Shown piece after piece: positions 1 through 11,701 of a stretch of 64,000 bases of DNA. The notes beneath the pieces are model-generated. The model was not told the DNA's origin. It did no database searches and saw nothing but the letters and a program-made list of their open reading frames with translations. The translations under genes and the position numbers were made by a program. The stretch comes from Theocolax elegans (taxonomy: Eukaryota > Arthropoda > Insecta > Hymenoptera > Cerocephalidae). The DNA lies in contig CM047431.1 in NCBI GenBank assembly GCA_026168455.1, positions 7,152,943 through 7,216,942 of the forward strand, read 5' to 3'. Within the stretch, counting starts at the first letter, position 1; each line of letters begins with the position of its first letter.

Positions 1-221
1 TCAAATTTACCAGTTAATAAATAAATGATTCCTTTTACTTTAATACACTGCACAAATACGTACAGTTCTATTTGAAGTAAATATTTTCTGCATTGATAAA
101 GTATTTACATTATTTTAGTAAATACTCAATGGATTTTAAATTAAAAGTATATTTTTAACTTTTAATTTTATTAGTTTTAACAAATTAATTATAAGTTTAT
201 ACAAAAAAGAGCAGTAAAAAA

Positions 222-552
222 ATGCCAGTCTCAAGTAATAGAATACCTGGTACATCTGCTCATAAAAAAATTATCAACATCAGTAAGAAACAACTACGAT
301 GCACTTCCATCAACATCGATGGAATTCACAACACCAAATCTACAATCCAGATCAAGTAAAAAGTTAAAACCTGATACCATTGACGAAAGTAGCACAGAAA
401 ATAGAATTATTGATATATCACTACTTTTCCCAACATTAGAAGAATTTTTAGTTTGTCAGAATTGTCATGGTACAGTTAAATTTTCTGAAGTTGATGTGAG
501 AGGTTTGGGAAGTAAAATAACAATAACATGTACAAACTGTGTGACGTTGTAA
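222..552 (+). pseudogene. Mutator-like transposase, N-terminal piece (broken)
   Basis: The open frame from 319 encodes 77 residues ending with a Cys pair module (VCQNCHGTVKF, then TITCTNC). This resembles the start of the insect transposon proteins that carry the Mutator-like transposase domain. An ATG at 222 opens a short frame that joins the same protein if a run of seven A near 266-272 is treated as a frameshift, so the true start was probably 222. The piece stops soon after the second Cys pair, and a later part of the same protein type appears at about 2953 and again at about 5064. Assignment is by recalled family similarity; no database search was possible. It cannot encode a functional transposase. 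Confidence 0.5.
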
Positions 553-636
553 AACGCACAACGCACAATTACATGCACATGGCTTATATTTACAAGTCAT
601 GTGCATGCATAACTACATTTCGATAGCTCGCGATAG

Positions 637-1080
637 AGCCGCGGTGGCTCATGGGTAGAGCTCCCGACTCTCACACCGAGGGTCGCGGGTTCGATCCCAG
701 ACGTGTACGTCTGAAAATTTTTTCATGTGCATTTTTCGAACACCGCGACTCAGTGGCTCGGCGTATCACTATAATGTGACGCCAGTTCAGGTGCGCGTGC
801 GTTTCGTGCACTTGTCAGTGCATGAGAGGCACGGGCATCTAAACTATAGGGAACGTTAGGGACGCAAAGATGTAAAGAGGATCGCCGTGGTTCCATCGGG
901 AGGACAGGAAACTGTAATTATTAGACTAATTACAGTGACCGATGATATCTTCCGATGGACACAAGCACCACTGTTTCAACTACATGTGCTTTGTTTACAG
1001 ACACACCGTTTACCTCCGTCGCTGATTAGCCCTGGCAGCATAAATAGAGCGACGTTAAATAACAAAAAAAAAAAAAAAAG
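637..1080 (+). mobile_element. tRNA-derived SINE, copy 1
   Basis: A tRNA-like head (about 639-712) has a box A-like TGGCTCATGGG and a box B-like GGGTTCGATCC. The anticodon stem does not fold, so this is not a working tRNA. The body ends in ACCTCCGTCGCTGATTAGC, then a segment ending AGAGCGACGTTA, then an A-rich tail at about 1060-1079. The same body end in the same order behind a tRNA-like head is found on the minus strand at 41136-41322, which makes this a dispersed family rather than a chance match. Confidence 0.6.
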
Positions 1081-2675
1081 CTCGCGATCGCGTCGCAGGT
1101 AGTGAATCCCTCGCTGGCGGACCGAAGTGCACCGATGCACTTTAAACTTTAAATAAGCGAGTACTGATACCCACGGTATGGGTATGTTTCAGCGACAGAG
1201 CCGAGAAACGACGCGACCGATACCCGACGGTAGTACGCGGACCACGACCCAGACCACGACCAAGAGGTATCGTGAGCCAAGGACCGAGCCCAGGTCGTCT
1301 CACGATACCTGGCGTACCAATATCTGCTGATGTCAGCAAGACGGGAGGTTAGGCGGTATCCTAACCTCAACCGTCACACGTGCTCAGCAGACGACGACGG
1401 CTGAGATGGCGCATGGGTGTGCGCACGCCCGAGCTCCGTACAACTAGTCGGGAGAGCCAGGGTGCTCCCCCACCTTACACCCGTATGCCGGGGAACGCGG
1501 CACCGACGGCGACGATCGTGCGGCACTAGGCAAGGTGCGCGGAAAGGGGAAATCACTCGAGCAGCGAGTGTTGCGCGCGCGAAGAGCTCGAGTGAGCGAC
1601 CGTAAGTGGGATTATGGGTGGGAGCGCGCGAAGCGAGGGGAGCGCGCGAGTAGAGTAGGAGTCGCGGTATACCTAATGTATGTGTGCGAAGGTATACCGC
1701 GGAACAATAGAACATATATACGGTGCGCGCACACCTATGTATGCGTATATACTATAGTATATAGCGCGCACACGTGTATTAGATTAATTATTTTAGCTAG
1801 ATAGCGTAGTTAATTAATTAGATAAAAATATGTATATCCGTCGGTAGAGTTTGGGCGATTTATAATAATTTATTAGAATGTATATAGTTGTAAATAGTTG
1901 CTGAAATTAAATTTTTAATTGTTGTGTGAGAGTGTCGGGATAGTTAGTATTAATTATATAGCCGGTAGGCACGGGGTGGCAGCACCGGCTGGGTTACCGT
2001 TATAGTAATTATTTATTTGTATTGCGCGCCTTCCGAGTGTCGGGGATGATTGGTTGCGTGATCGACCCAATAATTAACAAGTTGGTGGTGACGTAAACCA
2101 CTATTATTGGATAATCGGCCTTGACGGAAATAAGATCAAGACTGACTACGCGTATCGATCACGCAATCAACCACCCTAATCAACGCCGGTAGATAAGGAG
2201 TAGAATAAGATAGAGAAGGATAGCGATAGGGTGGGGAGGAAAATCCTTAATTTGGGAGGATCAAGCCACGCCGCGAGCCGGATGAAGAAGCCGGTCTCGA
2301 GGATTCGCTACCTGATCGTCCGACAAGATAGTCGTGTTTTGTACAGTAGTATTTTTGAGGCAGAGTAGCCATTTTGTAGAGTAGAGTAGAGTTGAGTGAG
2401 AGTAGTAGTCGAGTAGAGTAGAATCGAGTGGAGTGGTATTGGAGCTGTGAGAAATTAATTAGGCGAGTAAAATTACGGTTAGCCCGACGGGCGGCCGAAT
2501 TATCATTATAAATATTATATTTTATTAAACCGCCGGACGGAGTACGAGAGAGTGTGAGCACGTGTGAGAGTCGGTCGCGAGTCGCGATTAGTAATTGTGT
2601 CGGTGCCGGAACTTATAATATTTTTATTTAAATTTTAAATAAATTGAGTTGTGATTATAAGATTGAATCCGTGAG
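1081..2675. other. Non-coding, GC-richer stretch with LTR-like character
   Basis: I see no credible coding region; the open frames here lack recognisable motifs. The stretch has a GC-rich part (about 1370-1660) and a purine-rich run of GAGTA-type units (about 2372-2437). A short inverted pair, GATTGGTTGCGTGATCGA near 2048 and its complement near 2157, lies in the middle. An AATAAA at about 2638 lies just upstream of the tandem unit, as expected for the R region of an LTR. It may be the U3/R part of a degraded LTR, but no terminal repeats were found to prove it. Confidence 0.3.
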
Positions 2676-4786
2676 TGTTATTCATAATTTCCTTTACTCT
2701 AAAAGCCGCCGGTTCCGAGGTGGTCAGCCGTCGGAATTCCCTCTGTGACGAGGAGTCGAGGTGAGGATTTGCCGGGTTGCCGAGTAGTATTGTATCGTAA
2801 TTATTCTTGTTATTCTAAATACTGCCAGGCGCCCAATTAAATACAAATCGGCGATATTTTAGCCATTTCGAACGTCGCTACGACGGAACCTCCGTCGGTT
2901 TATAATTTAATTTAATTAAATTCTTTCCGACGAAAAGTAGCGCCGCAACTGTTTTAAGGTATTTGTTATTGATTCACGTAGAAAAGTTGGAAAAAAAAGT
3001 AACGCTTATGAAATAAATAGACGTATAGTGTACACAATGAGAACTCTTGGTCATGGGCATGCTGATTTAGTTACTTTTTGTGGAAATATGGATTTGCCGA
3101 GTCCAATTTCTCACAGTAATTATGACATTATTAATGCAGAGATAAAAAATGTTTGTAAAGAAGTTGGTAAAGAGTCTATGAAAGCAGCTGTCGAGCAAGT
3201 ATATGATTCAACAAACCAGAATTGCCATATAAGTGTATCAGGTGATGGTTCTTGGAGGAAGCGAGGATTCAATTCTCTTCAAGGTGTTGATACTGCATGA
3301 GAATGGAAAAGTAATTGACGTTTCTCCAAAGCAATCTTTTTGCAGAGCATGTGAATTGCGACCAGAAGAAAACACAAAAGAATATAGAGAGTGGTACTTT
3401 ACGGCATAAAATATACTAATTATATTGGAGGTTTGTAACACTTTCACAAATACACATAAAATAACTTCAATCACATAATATCACACTAAGCACAAATACA
3501 CTGAGAATAACAAAACACTTGTTTATAATTTTATCTGTATTCTGTAAATAATGTATATAAGTGTTGACACATTGGTTATGCTGAAATGGAAAAACAAAGA
3601 AACAATTACTTGACATAAACAAAATATAAATTTAAGGTTATGCAAATACTTATCTGATATAATTTGTTCAAGGAGTTTTATAAACCACTTGTTTTTGTTA
3701 CTTCTTTTATTTAGATATTATGTAATATATTATATAATTCTATTTAATATAATAATAGTACAAAACTGAACTACAAACGTGTGGCTGGTGCACACTTTCA
3801 TTAACAGCTGTAATACTATGCCTCCCTCCGTTTCTCTATCACGTGACAAAGCTATCCAAAAAATCAATAACCTTATGGAAGCCTTGTCATGTGAGAGAGA
3901 GAGAAGAGATATTGTACACAACTGTCAAACAGTATTTGTTTTTACTGCATTCTTTACACACTTTATAACGGTAAGCGAGATACCGATCAGGTGAGTAACC
4001 GAAAAGAGTATCGAGATTGATGCGCGCGCGAGTATCGTGCGCGGGGAGAAGGAACGATAGAGTTCGCGCGCGCACGGCAACAACAACGTGTTGATAACCG
4101 CCGTGATACTTTTTACGTGATAAAAATTGTAGAAAGACTGGTGCACTTAGTGTATGGGTGCGAGTTTTTCTTCCCACTAATCTCCACGTCGGCGTGCGGA
4201 GCAGCACGGCCCTGAACAAGGGAAAACGAAGGAAGCAAGGAGTCAACCACCTTCCCGACCGTTGGAGTGAGAGAGAGAGAGAGAGATAACTACAAGGCCG
4301 AGCTATCTCTCCGTTGCCCAGTCTTTTCCCGACGAGGCGAGATATTCAGATTCGCGGTAAGTGATGCACCACCTTTAGACCCGCGTGTCTGTTTAATATT
4401 TCGTGTCCCGATTTACCAGGTACGGTCCAGGTGAGGAAGCGTTCCTCCTTTCCCCCTCTCGTGACAAATCCCGCCCGGGTAGACAGGTCGGTGGTTCGCG
4501 GGAGCCACTTCACGAGCGAAGGCGCGCGTGACGTAGGAAGCTTCTACGTCAGAGCTTTCTACATCAGAGATACATACGTCACACGGTGTGACGTATGCCA
4601 TCAGGTTAAGCAGCCGATCATTCCCGGATCGGTTGCTCGAAACTCGTTAGTTAATAGGTTTTAACTACTTGTTTTCGCACTGACCTCGGGGGTAGCCATC
4701 GGTACGACTCCCCGTAAATTGTTAACGTTAATTTACAGTTAATTTGTTAATATTTAATTGTTTATTCAATAAATTGACTCGGCGAG
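2676..4786 (+). repeat. Tandem duplication, unit 1 (2111 bp)
   Basis: Unit 1 begins TGTTATTCATAATTTCC and ends ...GACTCGGCGAG. It is followed directly by unit 2 with the same start. The units look identical in the stretches I compared, apart from lengths of (GA)n runs near 3893 and 4268. Each holds LTR-type sequence, a PBS-like AGGCGCCCAAT (near 2827 in this unit), a transposase fragment and about 800 bp of a retrotransposon LTR. Confidence 0.9.
2953..3409 (+). pseudogene. Mutator-like transposase, middle piece (copy 1)
   Basis: The frame reads through NAYEINRRIVYTMRTLG, then HADLVTFCG and SVSGDGSWRKRG. I recognise these as the central part of the insect Mutator-like transposase domain protein. 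The first ATG of the open frame is at 3028, but in-frame coding similarity extends upstream to about 2953. The frame breaks near 3285-3300 at GVDTA-stop; the next frame continues with HENGKVIDVSPK and FCRACELRPEE to a stop at 3407-3409. It is thus frameshifted and truncated, with no full catalytic domain. It may be the continuation of the piece at 222-552, separated by later insertions. Confidence 0.55.
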
Positions 4787-6902
4787 TGTTATTCATAATT
4801 TCCTTTACTCTAAAAGCCGCCGGTTCCGAGGTGGTCAGCCGTCGGAATTCCCTCTGTGACGAGGAGTCGAGGTGAGGATTTGCCGGGTTGCCGAGTAGTA
4901 TTGTATCGTAATTATTCTTGTTATTCTAAATACTGCCAGGCGCCCAATTAAATACAAATCGGCGATATTTTAGCCATTTCGAACGTCGCTACGACGGAAC
5001 CTCCGTCGGTTTATAATTTAATTTAATTAAATTCTTTCCGACGAAAAGTAGCGCCGCAACTGTTTTAAGGTATTTGTTATTGATTCACGTAGAAAAGTTG
5101 GAAAAAAAAGTAACGCTTATGAAATAAATAGACGTATAGTGTACACAATGAGAACTCTTGGTCATGGGCATGCTGATTTAGTTACTTTTTGTGGAAATAT
5201 GGATTTGCCGAGTCCAATTTCTCACAGTAATTATGACATTATTAATGCAGAGATAAAAAATGTTTGTAAAGAAGTTGGTAAAGAGTCTATGAAAGCAGCT
5301 GTCGAGCAAGTATATGATTCAACAAACCAGAATTGCCATATAAGTGTATCAGGTGATGGTTCTTGGAGGAAGCGAGGATTCAATTCTCTTCAAGGTGTTG
5401 ATACTGCATGAGAATGGAAAAGTAATTGACGTTTCTCCAAAGCAATCTTTTTGCAGAGCATGTGAATTGCGACCAGAAGAAAACACAAAAGAATATAGAG
5501 AGTGGTACTTTACGGCATAAAATATACTAATTATATTGGAGGTTTGTAACACTTTCACAAATACACATAAAATAACTTCAATCACATAATATCACACTAA
5601 GCACAAATACACTGAGAATAACAAAACACTTGTTTATAATTTTATCTGTATTCTGTAAATAATGTATATAAGTGTTGACACATTGGTTATGCTGAAATGG
5701 AAAAACAAAGAAACAATTACTTGACATAAACAAAATATAAATTTAAGGTTATGCAAATACTTATCTGATATAATTTGTTCAAGGAGTTTTATAAACCACT
5801 TGTTTTTGTTACTTCTTTTATTTAGATATTATGTAATATATTATATAATTCTATTTAATATAATAATAGTACAAAACTGAACTACAAACGTGTGGCTGGT
5901 GCACACTTTCATTAACAGCTGTAATACTATGCCTCCCTCCGTTTCTCTATCACGTGACAAAGCTATCCAAAAAATCAATAACCTTATGGAAGCCTTGTCA
6001 TGTGAGAGAGAGAGAGAAAGAGATATTGTACACAACTGTCAAACAGTATTTGTTTTTACTGCATTCTTTACACACTTTATAACGGTAAGCGAGATACCGA
6101 TCAGGTGAGTAACCGAAAAGAGTATCGAGATTGATGCGCGCGCGAGTATCGTGCGCGGGGAGAAGGAACGATAGAGTTCGCGCGCGCACGGCAACAACAA
6201 CGTGTTGATAACCGCCGTGATACTTTTTACGTGATAAAAATTGTAGAAAGACTGGTGCACTTAGTGTATGGGTGCGAGTTTTTCTTCCCACTAATCTCCA
6301 CGTCGGCGTGCGGAGCAGCACGGCCCTGAACAAGGGAAAACGAAGGAAGCAAGGAGTCAACCACCTTCCCGACCGTTGGAGTGAGAGAGAGAGAGAGAGA
6401 GATAACTACAAGGCCGAGCTATCTCTCCGTTGCCCAGTCTTTTCCCGACGAGGCGAGATATTCAGATTCGCGGTAAGTGATGCACCACCTTTAGACCCGC
6501 GTGTCTGTTTAATATTTCGTGTCCCGATTTACCAGGTACGGTCCAGGTGAGGAAGCGTTCCTCCTTTCCCCCTCTCGTGACAAATCCCGCCCGGGTAGAC
6601 AGGTCGGTGGTTCGCGGGAGCCACTTCACGAGCGAAGGCGCGCGTGACGTAGGAAGCTTCTACGTCAGAGCTTTCTACATCAGAGATACATACGTCACAC
6701 GGTGTGACGTATGCCATCAGGTTAAGCAGCCGATCATTCCCGGATCGGTTGCTCGAAACTCGTTAGTTAATAGGTTTTAACTACTTGTTTTCGCACTGAC
6801 CTCGGGGGTAGCCATCGGTACGACTCCCCGTAAATTGTTAACGTTAATTTACAGTTAATTTGTTAATATTTAATTGTTTATTCAATAAATTGACTCGGCG
6901 AG
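4787..6902 (+). repeat. Tandem duplication, unit 2 (2116 bp)
   Basis: Second copy of the same unit, five bases longer because of expanded GA runs at about 6004 and 6382. At its right edge the sequence continues GGCGAG-ATAATC, whereas the unit 1/unit 2 junction reads GGCGAG-TGTTATT and the left edge of unit 1 reads CGTGAG-TGTTATT. The breakpoints therefore share GAG, a microhomology typical of a simple tandem duplication. An assembly artefact is the main alternative. Confidence 0.9.
5064..5520 (+). pseudogene. Mutator-like transposase, middle piece (copy 2)
   Basis: This is the copy inside tandem unit 2. It carries the same frame from about 5064 (first ATG at 5139), the same frameshift near 5400 and the same terminal stop. 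Sharing the disabling frameshift shows that the gene was already dead when the unit was duplicated. Confidence 0.55.
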
Positions 6903-7177
6903 ATAATCTTTCTCGCCGATTAACGTAAAATATGGATTGTTGATAGTGTTTTACTGGTTACTGTCCTATCCTACGAATACCGCCCTCTCCGGTGTTTATC
7001 CTAATTGGCAATTTTGGGCCCAACACACGATATATAAGTCAAACGAGGTGTTTGACGTTGTTAACGGCATTGCACGGGAATCGAAGTGATTCCCGGCCGC
7101 ATCGTGGGACTGCACACTTAAGGTTGGTAAGTTGGGACAAAGGGGCCTTACATTTCCCCAGTACCCTCCCCGTTACA
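6310..7177 (+). repeat. LTR of a plus-strand retroelement (5' LTR, partly inside unit 2)
   Basis: A related sequence recurs at about 13050-13908 in the same orientation and at 52974-53645 inverted. It has an AATAAA (about 6884) followed by a GACTCGGCGAG / CTCGCCGATTAAC stem, and it ends in GTTACA. Two bases later TGGCGCCCAAT starts, as expected for a primer-binding site. The left (U3) edge is uncertain because the copies diverge there; unit 1 holds the same LTR up to its AATAAA region. Confidence 0.7.
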
Positions 7178-7179
7178 AC

Positions 7180-7190
7180 TGGCGCCCAAT
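7180..7190 (+). promoter_or_regulatory. Primer-binding site of LTR retroelement
   Basis: TGGCGCCCAAT begins two bases after the LTR end (7177). The TGG start matches a tRNA 3' CCA end. The same core is used at 15724 (TRIM) and, on the minus strand, at 45573-45583 (gypsy). Confidence 0.7.
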
Positions 7191-7870
7191 ACATGTGGAT
7201 TTGGGATAAAGGACATCGGAAAAATCAACAAGCACGATATAGTTGTTCAATTATTAATAATATTGTTAGTTAATAAATGGATAACTCGTGAACAATAACG
7301 AGGTCAGCAGTCGCGTTTCGAAATTGTGAAGTATATTTCGGTACTCTTTCGTTCCCCCTCGAGCTGGGATTTGTTCATTAAGAAATAGAATTGTTATAAA
7401 AAAATTAAAATTTTTTATAACAAATAAAATTTTTTTTTATTTTTCTCGTCTCGACTACTTAGTAGTAGACACAGGAAATTGGTTCCTGGTCAAACATAGG
7501 TGGCGCCACTAGAAAGAGGTCGCACAAATAGGAAATTTGGTGGGTTTTCGAACGGAATCGATAGACCGACCAACGTTACTTGGAAATTGGGTAGTTTGGA
7601 CCAAACCAAGTAACTAGCGCCACCTAGAGGAACGGAAGAACACGACACAGCGCGACATAACCTGGTGGCAATTTATCGGTAAAAATAAATAATTTGTAAG
7701 TGTATGCAAGGTTTAACTGGTTTTTGCTGGCACAAAACAGGAAGCTTATAACCTGGCTCAGACCTTTACAAATTGTATTATAGGTTATATTTTTGTAAGA
7801 GGTCAAACGCGCGGTAACTTTAATTATTTTATTTATTTATTTATTGATTTATTTATTATTTATTATATAG
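7191..7870 (+). other. Retroelement leader (untranslated), plus strand
   Basis: There is no coding region. The part from about 7390 to 7868 is repeated in inverted orientation at about 57190-57660, upstream of the gag start of the gypsy copy there. This identifies it as the leader between PBS and gag. It ends at TATATAG, where the LTR of a minus-strand gypsy begins, so the plus-strand element was interrupted before its gag. Confidence 0.6.
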
Positions 7871-8261
7871 TGTAACAGGGTCAGTTTATACGTCAGGAGG
7901 GTTATACTTGTCCTGTGCATGTACTTAATGCACAGGAAATCTCCACACTGCTGAGATCAGCTGTCTCACCGTACAGCTGGTAAAGCGGTAAAAGTCACAT
8001 TTCGGGACGACCGGAGCTAGCCTCAAGCTCCGGGTGACGTTGTCGGCCCTGTGTACAATGTATGCACTTACTTAGTACACACTTATTCTTCCTCGATACT
8101 CGTGCTCGGATCCTCAGATATGTGTCGTGCGAAGCAATGCACGACACCCGCGGGGCATGGCGGTATTCGCCTTCGGGGATAGGGAGTGATCGCAGGTTAA
8201 CTAATTATTACTCGAAATTAATTAATTTATTAAATAGAAAACCAAGGTGAAGGATATTACA
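7871..8261 (-). repeat. 3' LTR of minus-strand gypsy copy G1
   Basis: On the plus strand it starts TGTAACAG and ends ATATTACA; read on the minus strand it runs TGTAATAT...CTGTTACA, the usual TG...CA form. It directly follows the truncated integrase of G1. It contains a GC-rich hairpin region near 8000-8040. No second copy of this LTR was found near the gag end of G1. Confidence 0.6.
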
Positions 8262-8289
8262 ATAAGACGAGCCAAGGCAAGGTTAAACC

Positions 8290-9087
8290 TTGGCTCAAAA
8301 CAACGGCGCACGTAGTCCTTCACGTCGGCGTAATAACCTGGCCAGTAGTAATACTTAGCCAGACTAGCAAACGTGTTCTCATGTCCAGCATAGCCAGACG
8401 TAGGAGAGTCGTGGCTTTCCTCGAGGACCGCTTTTCGGTGTTACTTTGGAATCACTAACTTCCATGCGTCCTCGTCTCCGAGTGTTTCATCGATTAACTC
8501 GTTTGGCTTGTGGAAGTATAGTCGTCCTCCGACACACTTCCAACGAGGAAAATCCCTTGGACTGGATTTTACTCGTTTCAGCCAATTCTGAAACCACGCG
8601 TCTTGGGATTCCTCTACCCAAGATATTGCGTTGATGGCGAGGGCCTCCTCCTCGCTCATCCGCGATAGCGCGTCGGGTACGTAGTTCAGGGCGCCCTTCC
8701 GATGCTTCACATCAAAGCTGTGTCCCTGCAACTCTAGTGCCCACCGCGCTAATCTACCCGTTGGGCTGTGTAAGCTACGCAGCCAACGTAAGCTACTGTG
8801 GTCGGTTATAACGCGAAAATGATAGCCTTCTATATAAGGTCTATATTTACCAATCGCCCATATAACCGCCAGGCACTCTAGTTCCGTAACGCTAAACTGC
8901 GTTCGGCCTGGTTTAACGTCCTACTGGCGAATTCCAGTACTCTCTCTTCTCCATTAATAACCTGGAGAAGTACTGCACCAATGCCAGTGTCGCTTGCATC
9001 CGTCTGTATAACGAACTGCACGTCGAACTCCGGCCTCGCTAGGACGGGAGCAGTTGCGATCAGCGCCTTAATCTGATCGAATGCCTG
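8290..9087 (-). pseudogene. RNase H and truncated integrase head, G1
   Basis: RNase H begins with [18 protein letters not shown] near 9010 and is broken by several stops between 8740 and 8930. An open stretch at 8731-8441 contains VKHRKGALNYVPDALSRM, the end of RNase H, and the linker to integrase. Then comes the beginning of the integrase H2C2 zinc finger (SHDSPTSGYAGHENT, about 8430-8380, then YYWPGYYADVKDYVRRC). The catalytic DDE core is absent: sequence passes within about 40 bases into the LTR at 8261. Confidence 0.75.
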
Positions 9088-9787
9088 TTACTGTTCCTCG
9101 AGCCATTCAAACTTACAGTCCTTCTTGGTAAGCCTCGTCAGTGGCTCGGCCAAGGTAGCAAAGTCTCGTAAGAATTTTCGGTACCACGAACCCATACCAA
9201 GGAATCTTCTAAGTTGTTTTAGATTCTTGGGCGCCGGATAATTGATGATCGGCTCGATTTTCTCGGGGTCTGGTCTGATTTCATCGCGATTCACCAGCAC
9301 TCCGAGATATTTCACCTCAGTACGTCTAAATACACTTTTATCCCGATTCACTGTGAGACTAGCCTCGTTAATTCTCTTCAGGACATACTTTAGCCACTTT
9401 TCGTGTTCCTCCAAGGTCTCTGTGGCGATGATTATATCATCGAGGTACGAAAATGCATAGGGTTCGAGCTCAGGCCCTATGATTTTGTCTACTAACCTTT
9501 GGAACGTGGCTCCCGCCTGGGATAGGCTATAAGGCATCCTTTTAAATTGGAATAAGCCTAACCCAGGTATTAATAGCCGCTGACTCTGGTATTAGCGGTA
9601 TTTTGTGGTACGCGCTACTCAAGTCTAGCGTGTTAATGTACCTCTCGTTCTTAAGCTTCCGTAGTATGCCGTCCATGTTAGGCATCGGATAAGCATCGGT
9701 TTTCGACACTGCATTGACCTTACGATAGTCGATACAGAACCGATACTTTCCGTTCGGTTTACAACCATCACTACGGGGCTTGACCAC
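9088..9787 (-). pseudogene. Reverse transcriptase palm, G1 (two frames)
   Basis: From 9787 the frame reads FCIDYRKVNAVSKTDAYP and LDLSSAYHKIPL, which includes the first catalytic Asp of the palm. A second frame from 9537 reads MPYSLSQAGATFQR and the catalytic FSYLDDIIIATE box, then the YLGV and LRRFLGM motifs of the thumb and connection. The two are separated by a frameshift at about 9538-9560. A stop at about 9085 ends the frame at the RNase H junction. It would copy element RNA into cDNA if intact. Confidence 0.85.
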
Positions 9788-10593
9788 CCACTGGTCGATG
9801 GCTCAATCACTCCTGCGTCAAGCATCTCCTTAACCTGGGCGTGCATCTCTTCCTCTATTCGCTTAGAGACGGGATAATATTTCTGTTTGATTGGCCGCGT
9901 CGCACTCACGTCGATCGCGTGCTCATTTACAGATGTACATCCCAACGGCCTCCCCGTTTTACCCAGGTATCGGTCAGCCAGTGTATGCAGTCTTTCTTGC
10001 TCCTCTGGCAATAAGTCTGCTAGTCCTATTGATGCTATCTCGAATGCATCAATTCGCGATATGCTCGCTACTTCTAGATCTACGGACTTGTTGGCCGCTT
10101 TGATCCAAAGTTTATTCTCGTTCGGATACAAAACTGCGCCAAAACCACGGATGAAGTCCGCTCCGACGTAACAGTCGATTTGATCGTCCGGAAGTACAGC
10201 TACACGAATATCTCGCTTTATCCCGGCAACCTCGAAAGGCAGGTCTACGTAACCAGCGATCGCCACCGTCTGGTTTCCTGGCACTTTCGCTTTTCTTCCG
10301 TTGCTCGGGATAAGTGAACAGCCACAGGCCGTGGCCAATTGTAGGCCAATCGAACCCATTACCGTGCGCGATGCTCCCGTATCGAACAAGGCGCGTACGC
10401 GGTAGTCAGCAATGCCCACTTGGACCCACCAATGAGTTTCTTTTTCACTCAGAGGGTCTTCTCCTCCAGCCCTATCATCCTGATCTCTAGTAGCGGCCGC
10501 TATCTGGTGTTGATCTGACTTTTCCGTCGATCCCACAGAATTCGGGCTGAGACAGCCGCTAGATCCCTCGGATTCGGCTGATGTCGTCGGCAC
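9625..10593 (-). pseudogene. Protease and start of reverse transcriptase, G1
   Basis: This 322-residue frame carries a retroviral-type aspartic protease with an intact ALFDTGASRTVMG active site near residue 70. A linker follows, then the start of RT (KRIEEEMHAQVKEMLDAG, VIEPSTSGWSSPVVMV). After that motif the frame is wrong: the RT continues in a different frame from about 9787, so there is a frameshift near 9770-9790. The protease would cleave the polyprotein if expressed. The last ~45 residues of the open frame are out-of-frame translation. Confidence 0.8.
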
Positions 10594-10802
10594 TTCCGAC
10601 GACTCCTTTATCGCCGAGCTCTCCTTACAGCGCTCCGTGTGGCTTGTAGTCTCGCGTTCTCGTTCCGATTGCCTTTTTCCTCTTATGATCCGCCGTACGC
10701 CCTTTTGGCGGAACCCTTCGTATTCTTGGTCCGATTTGGTTCCTTCGGTTTACCAATTCCGCTTCAGGATGTGGTCATCGAAAGGATGAATTCTCTCATT
10801 TT

Positions 10803-11495
10803 CTATTCCAGAACTTTGGCCAGCGTTTTCGCCAAGTCCTCTGGCGGATTCTTCTTGGTCTGCAGATTTGGTGCTGTCGGCTGCACCGCTGCAATCTTCG
10901 TCTTGGCCCTCTTTTCCTCCTTCGGTTTATAAGCCGACTCGGGGATTAGGGCAGTCTCGGGTGGCGGAGGGTGTCTATACGCTTTCTGTCCCTGCAGCGT
11001 AAGCTCGGCTTCGACAGCAAGATCGAGAAGAGTATGGATTGAATCGCAATCCGTCCTGCGCACCAAATTCTGTATTTCGGGGCGCAGGTTGCCGTGCAGT
11101 GTATCTAACTGCTGCTCGATCCTTGGGATTGGATCGAATCTTCTTATCATGTGGACTAGACATGTGATGTAATCTCGCGTTTTCTCGCCAGGTCCTTGAT
11201 AGCGAGAGTTTATTTCGGCAATCAACCTCTTCTGAAACCGCCTATTTGTTCCGAACCAGTGACGAGCTTCTTTTTGGAATTCGGACCACGTCGACCACGT
11301 ATCTCTTTCGTTTTTGAACCAGAGTGCTGCTACTCCTTTGAATAACTCTGGCAGTGAGCTTAATAATTCGGCTTCCGAAAGATTAGTCAGAATCCGACAT
11401 TCCTCGACTCGTTCGAGATATGAATCAATGCTCTGGTCGCCATCTGCTGAGAATTGTAATCCCCATTTCGGGACAATTTGACCGACGTCTCTCAT
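10803..11495 (-). pseudogene. gag capsid region, G1
   Basis: The open frame of 230 residues contains the retrotransposon gag signature (GVAALWFKNERDTWSTWSEF, then RRFQKRLIAEINSRYQGPGE, DYITCL). The aligned region of G2 reads closely in the same order. The nucleocapsid part that should follow (about 10600-10800) has stops and no readable CCHC knuckle. The C-terminal tail is Lys-rich. Confidence 0.8.
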
Positions 11496-11701
11496 CGACT
11501 GTCCTGCACTTCTCTGCCAGGTGCTGTTCTCGGTCCTGGTACCACTCGTATTTCCAAGTCTTTCCTGACCTTGGAAGCCCCCCCCCCTCCCTCCCAGGCT
11601 CTGCCGACTCCTCTAGAGAGTGGTGCTGGGGGCACGGGTTGTGATGGTCCAGTTTAATGGTTCAGGTAATGGTACGTCAGCGTGTTCTGGAATCCTACTT
11701 G

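Noticed and set aside
887..1102. 71-residue frame
   Set aside because: Runs through the SINE body and A tail; no protein similarity.
3887..4246. 119-residue minus-strand frame, duplicated at 5998-6360
   Set aside because: Covers LTR-type sequence with no motif; duplicated only because the whole unit is.
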